From contig DVHI01000082.1 in assembly GCA_018712275.1 (NCBI GenBank), positions 1 to 39,850 on the forward strand: a stretch of 39,850 bases of DNA, in the 5' to 3' direction. The stretch comes from Candidatus Coprenecus avistercoris (lineage in GTDB: Bacteria; Bacteroidota; Bacteroidia; Bacteroidales; UBA932). The notes beneath the pieces were generated by a model. That model searched no databases and was not told the DNA's origin. It saw only the letters and a list, made by a program, of their open reading frames with translations. Both the position numbers and the translations under genes were made by a program. Shown here piece by piece: positions 26,914 through 33,290 of this stretch (its first letter is position 1; the number at the start of each line of letters is the position of its first letter).

Positions 26914-26985
26914 CTGGAAGAAGTGAAAGGGGATGGCAAACGGAAAACGGATCCACAGCACCTATGGAGGCACCGCGGCTATTCC

Positions 26986-27002
26986 ACTCCTTCGGAAGGA
27001 GT
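26986..27002. repeat. Single CCTTCGGAAGG-core palindrome
   Basis: ACTCCTTCGGAAGGAGT, a perfect inverted repeat with a 1-base centre, sharing the core of family C and of the copies near 38155-38210. Confidence 0.75.
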
Positions 27003-27010
27003 AAAAACTT

Positions 27011-27259
27011 AGAAATGCACTGCGTTTTCCAAGTCGCAGAGAATGAGGATGTTGAAAAAGTGCTTGCATTTCTCGGCTTACTGATATGGCGTGTGAATTA
27101 CACGTCGTTTTTCAAAGCTCTACTAATCAGCGCATTGCAAAACCCGCTGCATTTTTCACAACCTCAGAAACGGCCATGAATTGCAGGTTGTTTTGCAGAC
27201 TCCTAACAATCAGGCACTTGCAAACGGGATTGCATTTCTCGGGCAGACAGAATGAGAAG
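27011..27259 (+). repeat. Tandem repeat family D, three copies, period 83 bp
   Basis: Units start at 27011, 27094 and 27177. Shared parts are a GAATT/GAAAT start, GTTTT near base 17, AATCAG near base 35 and the end TTGCATTTCTC. The first copy has diverged most. It is AT-richer than the flanking genes and has no recognisable coding content. Confidence 0.75.
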
Positions 27260-27337
27260 GAGAAGTAGGCACCGGCGAGGATGTTGAGCGGGCAGAGAGA
27301 ATCAGAAGGAGAAGTAGACCCCGGCGAGAATGTTCAG
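27240..27337 (-). repeat. 49-bp tandem duplication of the receptor gene 3' end
   Basis: 27240-27288 and 27289-27337 match at most positions. The second contains the stop and the last codons of the barrel gene (LNILAGVYFSF). The first is a copy just after the stop that would read LNILAGAYFSF. It looks like slippage or a scar of a lost second receptor gene. Confidence 0.8.
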
Positions 27338-30055
27338 CGGACGGATACGGTACTCGCAGGAGAACTGCTGGAGGGCGTTGAATATGGAGTAGGCGTAGGT
27401 GCGCTGGTTGAGCAGGTTGCGGGCGGTGAGGCTGAGCTCTACCTCGCCCTTGAGGCGCCAGGCTACGGAAGCGTCGAGCAGGACGGTGTTCTTGGCCTGG
27501 TCGGCAGTGAGCATGGTGTAGTAGTGCTCGGCGGACAGCTTCAGGTCCAGGCTGCGGTGCGGGGAGAGGTTCAGGGAAAGGGTGTGGCTGAAATTGTCCT
27601 TGGACTCGGAGGTGCCGGTGCCGGGCAGGGAGAGAATGTAATGCGAATAGCCGAGTTCGTAGGAGAGGCTCATCCAGCGGGTCAGGCGGCCGTTGAAGGT
27701 CGGGCGCAGGGAAATGGTCTGCGAGAGGTAGGGGGTGCGGACCCCGTCCTGCAGGATGGAGGTGGTGGAAAAATCCATGTAGGACAATGTCACTCCGACC
27801 TTGCCGTTGATGCCGTATATGCCGATGCTGCTGCTCAGGGAGGCGTACCAGCTCTCGCCGCGGCTGGGGGCATACTCCGTGCCGGTGACGATGTAGTCAC
27901 CGAGGAAGTCCTGGGTGGAGGAGGTCTGGAGGATGTTCCAGGAGCGGTTGACGGTACCGTCGATGTAGAACATGTTCACCGGGTCCTTGAAGTTGATGCG
28001 GCCGGTGACGCTGTAGGACTCGTCCTGGGCGGTGTTCAGGGAGCCGGCGGTGAGGTAGCGGTAGTTGCGCAGGATGTAGCCGCTGTAGAAATAGTGAATG
28101 TCCAGGGCGGAGTTGGACGCGCTGCCGGAGACGGTCAGGCTCAGGCGCGGGCCTGGCATGTACTTGACGGAGCCGGAGGCGCGGTAGATGAAATGGTCGG
28201 TGTCCAGGCCCCAGTACCTGGCCCAGCTGACGGGGACGGAGAGACGGGCTTCCCAGCTCTTGGAGTCATACTCCAGAGAAGGGGTGACGTAAGGGCGGAT
28301 GTATGCGGCGGTCAGGTCGTTGCGGAAATTCCCGAAGGCACCGGAGCCGCCCACCCCCTCCAGCCGGCTGTCCAGCCTGCGGACCGAAGCATCGAGGCCG
28401 CCCCGGAGGCCGATGGTCAGGCCGCGGGACACCCGGAAATCCGTCGAGACGTAGGTATCCGTATTGAAGTCCAATATGCCCACGCGCTGCCGCTGGACGC
28501 TGTCCGCACTCCCGTTCCCGCTCCCGTCGCGGAGCACCGTCAGCCGCTGGTCGTACTGCGTGAAATCGTTCTGCGACATCAGGGTCAGGGAGCGGCCGCC
28601 CTTCCGGTGGATGTATCGGAGGTCGTCGCTGACGGTGATGTACGGCAGGCGGGCCGTCTGGGTGTTGGGGTACTGGCCCGTCATAGTCTGGAGGGCGTCC
28701 TGGAACTCCCCTTCTGCCCGGAGCACGTTGCGGAAGAAATATTCGTCGCGGTTGGCCTCCGCCTCCACCCGGGCCTGGACGTTGTGCTGCCTGGTCATGG
28801 CCTCCTCGCTCTCCTCTATGGTGCGCTCGCCGTCCTCGAAATAATAGGTGGTCTCCGAGGAATTGGAGGACTCCAGACGGTCAAATACGTAGGAGGCAGA
28901 GGCATTGAACTTCCAGTCATCGCGGAGTTTCCAGGTATTGGAGGTATTGGCCAGTGCCGAGGTATTGAAGCGCACGCGGTCCGCATCCAGCGGAGCCTCG
29001 CTGGTCCCCACGGAGATGAAGCCGTCCTCTCCCCCGCCGCCGGAACGGTCGTAGATGCTCAGGCCGCTGAGTTCCCCCGAAAGGTCCTCCCCGGTATTGT
29101 TCGTCTTGATATTGTTCACGCTGTTCCACTTGCGGCCAACCCGCATCAGGAAGAGGTTTCCGTCCCAGAGTGCCTGAGGGTCAGAAGTGACACCGCCCGA
29201 GAGAGCCGCCGAGCCTACCCATTTGCCCCGGGCATGGTCCTGCAGCACCAGGTTGATGGCCGGCTTCTCCCCCGAGGTTATGCCCTTGAGGGCCTTGACC
29301 GGCTGATGCTTCTCGATGATCTCGACCTTCTTCACGTCCTGAGCCGAGAGATTCCTGGTAAGCAGCGAGTAACGGCCGCCGAGCAGATCCATGCCCTCCA
29401 CGTAGAGATTGCCGATGGACTCCCCGTTGTAGTAGATGTCCCCGCCCTCGCGCACCTCCACCCCCGGCATCCGCTTCAGCACGTCCGAGATACTCTTGTC
29501 CTGCTGCTCCACGAAACTCTGCACGTTGTACTCCACCGTATCGCCGAACAGATTGACCTTCGGAGCCCGCACCACCACCTCCCTGATATTCAGGGCCTGC
29601 GGCTGCAGTTCCACCTGAATGTTCTGCCAGTCCGTGACGCTATTCCCGTCAGGGACCAAGGCCAATGTCACCGTAGCGTAGCCCAGCATCGACACCCTTA
29701 CCGAATCCCCGGCAGCCGGCATCCCGCTTACCTGCAACTCGAAGCGCCCCTGCACGTCCGTCAGCGCATACTCCGTACCCTCCTGCCCTGCCGGCACATA
29801 CAGCACCACTGCTCCAGCCACCGGCGTGCCTTTCCCGGCTTCCACCACCACGCCGCTTATCCTGCGCTCGTCATCCCCTGCCGCCCACTGCTGCCGGGCA
29901 TATCCATTTGCCGGCAATTCCTCCGCCCTCGACTGATAGTCAAAACTTACCGCACACAATAAAAGCATCCCGACAACGGCCGCTGCCCTGACCCTAATAC
30001 CCGCTGCCCTCCGGCATTGCTTCCAGCCTGTCCGCCGGTCTGTCCGCCGAAGCAC
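27302..30055 (-). CDS. TonB-dependent-receptor-like outer-membrane barrel protein
   Basis: About 917 residues from the GTG at 30055. Signal peptide with Arg-rich start and core AAAVVGMLLLCAVSF, a carboxypeptidase-regulatory-like domain (about 66-135, RISGVVVEAGKGTPVAGAVV and DVQGRFELQVSG), a plug-like domain (about 165-285, SISDVLKRMPGVEVREGGD, YVEGMDLLGGRYSLLTRNLS) and a large beta-barrel ending in AGVYFSF. Outer-membrane import or secretion of an unknown ligand is likely. The same frame stays open upstream to an ATG at 30598, 3 bases after the GLPGLI-2 stop, through a four-copy palindromic array (about 180 extra residues, Cys/Arg-rich). That extension would bury the signal peptide, so I place the start inside; ATT at the codon before RVRAAAV is another option. 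It is the third gene of the GLPGLI operon. Confidence 0.85.
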   Translation of the reverse strand: MLRRTDRRTGWKQCRRAAGIRVRAAAVVGMLLLCAVSFDYQSRAEELPANGYARQQWAAGDDERRISGVVVEAGKGTPVAGAVVLYVPAGQEGTEYALTDVQGRFELQVSGMPAAGDSVRVSMLGYATVTLALVPDGNSVTDWQNIQVELQPQALNIREVVVRAPKVNLFGDTVEYNVQSFVEQQDKSISDVLKRMPGVEVREGGDIYYNGESIGNLYVEGMDLLGGRYSLLTRNLSAQDVKKVEIIEKHQPVKALKGITSGEKPAINLVLQDHARGKWVGSAALSGGVTSDPQALWDGNLFLMRVGRKWNSVNNIKTNNTGEDLSGELSGLSIYDRSGGGGEDGFISVGTSEAPLDADRVRFNTSALANTSNTWKLRDDWKFNASASYVFDRLESSNSSETTYYFEDGERTIEESEEAMTRQHNVQARVEAEANRDEYFFRNVLRAEGEFQDALQTMTGQYPNTQTARLPYITVSDDLRYIHRKGGRSLTLMSQNDFTQYDQRLTVLRDGSGNGSADSVQRQRVGILDFNTDTYVSTDFRVSRGLTIGLRGGLDASVRRLDSRLEGVGGSGAFGNFRNDLTAAYIRPYVTPSLEYDSKSWEARLSVPVSWARYWGLDTDHFIYRASGSVKYMPGPRLSLTVSGSASNSALDIHYFYSGYILRNYRYLTAGSLNTAQDESYSVTGRINFKDPVNMFYIDGTVNRSWNILQTSSTQDFLGDYIVTGTEYAPSRGESWYASLSSSIGIYGINGKVGVTLSYMDFSTTSILQDGVRTPYLSQTISLRPTFNGRLTRWMSLSYELGYSHYILSLPGTGTSESKDNFSHTLSLNLSPHRSLDLKLSAEHYYTMLTADQAKNTVLLDASVAWRLKGEVELSLTARNLLNQRTYAYSIFNALQQFSCEYRIRPLNILAGVYFSF

Positions 30056-30112
30056 CCGCCAACCCACTTCCTGATTCACCTTCTGGTCCTCTTTCCAGTC
30101 CACCTTCTGTTC

Positions 30113-30516
30113 CACCTTCCGAAGGCGGGCGTTTTCCTGCGTTTTCCGCACACCTTCCGAAGGTGAGCAGATGCTGCACCGCCACGAGAGACGCCTGTCA
30201 CCGCATTTCTCCGTCCACCATACCCTTTCCACCTTCCGAAGGCGGGCATTTTCCTGCGTTTTCCGCACACCTTCCGAAGGTGAGCAGATGCTGCACCGCC
30301 ACGAGAGACGCCTGTCGCCGCATTTCCCCGTCCACCATACCTTTCCCACCTTCCGAAGGCGGGCGTTTTTCCGCGTTTTCTGCCCACCTTCCGAAGGTGG
30401 GCAAATGCAGCACCGCCACGAGAGACGCCTCTCGCCGCATTTTTCCGTCCGCCGTACCTTTCCCACCTTCCGAAGGCGGGCATTTTCCTGCGTTTTCCGC
30501 ACACCTTCCGAAGGTG
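30113..30516 (-). repeat. Palindromic repeat family C, array 1: four units of 117 bp
   Basis: The units start at 30113, 30230, 30347 and 30464, an exact 117-bp period (39 codons). Each holds two copies of CACCTTCCGAAGGYG, 38 bp apart and then 79 bp to the next. The array lies inside the open frame that leads into the receptor gene, and 117 is divisible by three. The spacer between palindromes matches, in reverse complement, that of array 2 (32811-33179), for example TCTCGTGG. Confidence 0.95.
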
Positions 30517-30601
30517 AGCAAGGTCTGCAAACGGAGAATTCAGAAATATTGTCAGATAAATGCATCATATCGTTCATTACGTCTCGCAACTCGACCATTA
30601 C

Positions 30602-31519
30602 CTATTCAAATATCTCCTGAAACTCATACCTCAGCGCATTGACCAGCTTCGGGTCATTGGGATCCACCTCCTTGCCCTCCGAAGTGGTGAGCCGGATGCT
30701 CGTCACGTCCATTCCGGCGGTAACGAAGCCGATCGGATCCTCGATATAACGGCGCAGGGTGCGGTAGTACTTGCGCAGATCGGTGCGGACATACTGCTCG
30801 TCCGGCATCATCACCGGCAGACCGGTCACCTGACGGATACCCGTGAGCAGATACACATACTGACAATCAGTATCGTACACGTGCATCACCAGCCCGGGCA
30901 GACCGCAGAACTTCCAGGGCCCTTCGGACAGCGGCAGCTCAGGCGCGAACCAGGCCACATAGTCCCGGCCCCGGAATGAGCATTCCGCCCGCCGCACCCG
31001 GTACCCCAGCAGTTCCTTCCACTCGTCAGTCACGACCCAGCCGAAATCCGGCACGGCCTCCACCACCTCGAACCAGTCCAGCATCTTGTCTATCATCGTC
31101 ATCCGCCCGGTCTTAGGCCAGTTCTTGAACAGCTGCATGCTTGTGCCGCCCTTCACGTCCCCGACCGAGGAAAAATCATTAGTTCCGGACTGCACCAGCG
31201 AGGTTATAAGCGAATCGCGGTAATACTGGCTGTAGCTGTAGAACCGCGATATCCCGTCCGGGCCGCCGCACTGCAGCAGCATCACGTCCTCGGCGATATC
31301 GGTACTGTCGCCCGAGAGCAGGGTCCCCTCCGGAGTCATCCGCGTCCCCGAGGTCGTGTCCTGCAGCCAGGCATAGCGGTATGTGCACTCTATCAAGGCC
31401 GTACCAATCCGCTCATAGCCCTGTGTCTCCTCCGAGAAAATGGTCACGGTGTTCTGTCCGGCTGCGGCAGGCGGGAACAATATCAGCATCCAGGCCACGA
31501 CAGCGACTGTATTTACCAT
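30602..31519 (-). CDS. GLPGLI-family protein (second copy)
   Basis: 305 residues from the ATG at 31519; signal peptide MVNTVAVVAWMLILFPPAAA, then a periplasmic beta-rich body of the GLPGLI family (named for the motif, here CGLPGLVMHVYD). A 40-residue block from LGYRVRRAEC to FCGLPGL is identical to the first copy although the DNA differs at many third positions. The function of the family is unknown; it sits next to TonB-dependent receptors in many Bacteroidota. The frame is open back to an ATG at 31753 (MRKYIVDFIFAFSGA), 11 bases after the first copy, but the intervening 234 bases hold two family A palindromes. I take the start that gives the same length as the paralogue (308); the upstream ATG may be the old start. 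Confidence 0.85.
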   Translation of the reverse strand: MVNTVAVVAWMLILFPPAAAGQNTVTIFSEETQGYERIGTALIECTYRYAWLQDTTSGTRMTPEGTLLSGDSTDIAEDVMLLQCGGPDGISRFYSYSQYYRDSLITSLVQSGTNDFSSVGDVKGGTSMQLFKNWPKTGRMTMIDKMLDWFEVVEAVPDFGWVVTDEWKELLGYRVRRAECSFRGRDYVAWFAPELPLSEGPWKFCGLPGLVMHVYDTDCQYVYLLTGIRQVTGLPVMMPDEQYVRTDLRKYYRTLRRYIEDPIGFVTAGMDVTSIRLTTSEGKEVDPNDPKLVNALRYEFQEIFE

Positions 31520-31562
31520 TCCCAGGGTCCTATAGCGCTCACCCCCGCTGCCACCCATACCG

Positions 31563-31701
31563 CAACGGCACCATTTCCCGCGATTCGCTGCCGTTGTGGT
31601 AGAGCGGGATGCAAAGTATCGCGCATACAGAGCCTGTAGAGAGGCCACCGCAGAAACACCCATGCCGCAACGGCACCTTTTCCCGCGATTCGCTGCCGTT
31701 G
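31563..31701 (-). repeat. Palindromic repeat family A, inverted pair in the 5' end of GLPGLI-2
   Basis: 34-bp elements at 31563-31596 and 31668-31701, the reverse complement of those at 26247-26385, again with a 105-bp period (35 codons). They stay in frame with the GLPGLI-2 reading frame between the ATGs at 31753 and 31519, encoding STTAANRGK-type peptides. Confidence 0.9.
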
Positions 31702-31764
31702 TGGAAAGAGCACCGGAAAATGCGAAGATGAAATCAACGATATATTTTCTCATAAACTGTGACT

Positions 31765-32691
31765 TTAAAGTATCTCCTGAAAATCAAACTTGAGCTTGAA
31801 CGGATCGCTCCCGTCCGCCGGCTTTGAGACCCGCACCGAGGAGATGGCCGAAACATCGACCTCGGAGATTATCAGCATCGGATTCTCATTGTAGCGGCGC
31901 AGGGTGCGCAGGTACTTCTCCACATCGGTCCGGATATACTGCGCGTCAGGCATTTCCACCCGTATACCGCTGTCCGCCACCGACAGCCCCTGCAGCACGT
32001 AATGGTACTGCAGCCGGGTATCGTACACCTCCAGAATCAGTCCGGGCAGACCGCAGAACTTCCAAGGTCCCTCGGACAACGGCAGTTCCGGAGCGAACCA
32101 TGCCACATAGTCCCTGCCACGGAACGAGCACTCCGCCCGCCGCACCCGATATCCCAGCACCTCCTTCCATTCGTCCAGCACCCTCCAGCCGAAGTCCGGT
32201 ACCGCCTCCTCCATCAGATAGTTCTCCGTGCCAATGATATCGGTCGAAGTCATCCGCCCCGGCTCCGGGAAATTCTTGTACACGGTAAATGCCGTACCAG
32301 CCGGCAGCGACCATACATCCAGCGCCGCCCCGCCGCCTCCGTCCGCAGCCAGCATCAGCGAATCCAGGTAGAACCGGTCATAGCTGTAGAACCGCGACAC
32401 CCCGGAAGGCCCGCCGCACTGCAGCAGCATCATTCCCCGCTCCACATCCGCACTGTCTCCGGAGACCAGCCCGCCGTCCGCAGACATCCGCGCAGTCGTA
32501 TCCCGCAGCCAGGAATATCCGTAGCGGTACTCGATCCGTGCAGTCCCTATACTGTCCATCCGGTAAGCCGCCGGCTTGAACATCACCTGTATCGACTGGC
32601 ACCTGCCGTCTGTGGGCGAAAATACCATCGGCAGCAGGCCTCCGAGAGACCATGCCGCAGCATAAAAGATTACAAGCGAGATTTTTCTCAT
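31765..32691 (-). CDS. GLPGLI-family protein (first copy)
   Basis: 308 residues. N-terminal signal peptide (MRKISLVIFYAAAWSLGGLL, cleavage near 30-34), then the GLPGLI fold with the name motif at 214-219 (FCGLPGLILEVYD). Other conserved parts are ALIEYRYGY-like strands near 50-60, LLQCGGPSGVSRFYSYDRFY and YIRTDVEKYLRTLRRYNENP near the end. Predicted periplasmic, of unknown function. It is the first gene of a three-gene unit with GLPGLI-2 and the barrel protein, and has a promoter and upstream TTAAC repeats. The tandem duplication within one operon is unusual enough to suggest that the two act together. Confidence 0.88.
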   Translation of the reverse strand: MRKISLVIFYAAAWSLGGLLPMVFSPTDGRCQSIQVMFKPAAYRMDSIGTARIEYRYGYSWLRDTTARMSADGGLVSGDSADVERGMMLLQCGGPSGVSRFYSYDRFYLDSLMLAADGGGGAALDVWSLPAGTAFTVYKNFPEPGRMTSTDIIGTENYLMEEAVPDFGWRVLDEWKEVLGYRVRRAECSFRGRDYVAWFAPELPLSEGPWKFCGLPGLILEVYDTRLQYHYVLQGLSVADSGIRVEMPDAQYIRTDVEKYLRTLRRYNENPMLIISEVDVSAISSVRVSKPADGSDPFKLKFDFQEIL

Positions 32692-32723
32692 ATCATCATT
32701 CGGTTTTGATTGTTTTCCGACAG

Positions 32724-32731
32724 CAAAATTA
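32724..32731 (-). promoter_or_regulatory. Promoter -7 box of the GLPGLI-receptor operon
   Basis: The minus strand reads TAATTTTG (TAnnTTTG), 32 bases upstream of the GLPGLI-1 ATG. Transcription would start near 32717. Confidence 0.7.
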
Positions 32732-32765
32732 CCCTACGCACGCCATCCCGAACGTCAACAGATGC

Positions 32766-32790
32766 CTAACAAATGTTAACAACTCTTAAC
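32766..32790 (-). promoter_or_regulatory. Three TTAAC direct repeats, 10-bp period
   Basis: CTAAC at 32766-32770, TTAAC at 32776-32780 and TTAAC at 32786-32790 are exactly one helical turn apart, the layout of OmpR/PhoB-family binding sites. The site lies about 49-73 bases upstream of the predicted start of the GLPGLI operon. Confidence 0.6.
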
Positions 32791-32810
32791 CCCCCGGGAA
32801 GGCATCTGCA

Positions 32811-33179
32811 CACCTTCGGAAGGTGGGACGGGCACAATGTAGGGAGAAACGCAGCTACAGCAGGCTCTCGTGGGGGTTCCGATTCTGCGCACCTTCGGAA
32901 GGTGAGATGAAAACGCGGGGAAATTGCACACCTTCGGAAGGTGGAACGGGCACAATGTAGGGAGAAACGCGGCTACAGCAGGCTCTCGTGGGGGTTCCGA
33001 TTCTGCGCACCTTCGGAAGGTGGGACGGAAATGCGGAAAAACAGCACACCTTCGGAAGGTGGGACGGGCACAATGTAGGGAGAAACGCAGCTACAGCAGG
33101 CTCTCGTGGGGGTTCCGATTCTGCGCACCTTCGGAAGGTGAGGCGAAAATGCGGCAAAACAGCACACCTTCGGAAGGTG
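32811..33179 (+). repeat. Palindromic repeat family C, array 2: three units of 118 bp
   Basis: Seven copies of CACCTTCGGAAGGTG start at 32811, 32890, 32929, 33008, 33047, 33126 and 33165, alternating 79 and 39 bp apart. The spacers are also repeated nearly exactly, so this is a tandem array of a two-palindrome unit. It occupies the divergent promoter region between the GLPGLI operon and the kinase gene, between two sets of TTAAC repeats. No gene is seen in it. Confidence 0.95.
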
Positions 33180-33185
33180 TGCAGG

Positions 33186-33200
33186 TTAACGAATGTTAAT
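33186..33200 (+). promoter_or_regulatory. Two TTAA(C/T) direct repeats, 10-bp period
   Basis: TTAAC at 33186-33190 and TTAAT at 33196-33200, the same half-site and period as at 32766-32790, centred about 37 bases upstream of the -7 box of the histidine kinase gene. Suited to an activator that contacts polymerase, and to autoregulation. Confidence 0.55.
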
Positions 33201-33226
33201 TTCTGCTGATGTCCGGAAACCATGCG

Positions 33227-33234
33227 TATATTTG
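33227..33234 (+). promoter_or_regulatory. Promoter -7 box of the OmpR-type two-component operon
   Basis: TATATTTG matches TAnnTTTG. It overlaps the ATG at 33222, which therefore cannot be the start; the kinase starts at 33291. Confidence 0.7.
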
Positions 33235-33290
33235 CAGTGCGGCACGTACCACGTACAACGTATCGCCCCACATACACAAACCACCGGACC

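Larger units (their letters stand above)
25819..27301. other. 1.5-kb gene-free region with four repeat families
   Basis: Upstream of the S41 gene there is an AT-richer leader (25819-26230) with a possible promoter at 26060 and three scattered CTCGTGA motifs. Then come the palindromic arrays listed separately: 105-bp pair (26247-26385), 106/107-bp triplet (26665-26913), single CCTTCGGAAGG palindrome (26986-27002), 83-bp triplet (27011-27259) and a 49-bp duplication of the receptor gene end (27240-27337). The small ORFs here are all made of repeat sequence and I do not call them genes. Confidence 0.75.

Noticed and set aside
26201-27268. Small frames in the spacer between the S41 and receptor genes
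   Set aside because: All consist of repeat families A, B or D, with no promoter or homologous gene recognised.
27281-29962. 893-codon open frame on the plus strand
   Set aside because: Antisense to the receptor barrel gene; Gly/Val/Glu-rich composition with no motif.
30076-30642. Several 100-160-codon frames in array 1, on both strands
   Set aside because: They are translations of the palindromic units (HLRKV, PSEG type peptides) and exist in several frames at once.
32811-33179. CRISPR-like array of regularly spaced palindromic repeats
   Set aside because: The stretches between the palindromes are themselves repeated nearly exactly, the repeat is only 15 bp, spacing alternates 39/79, and no cas genes are present. 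It is a tandem repeat array.
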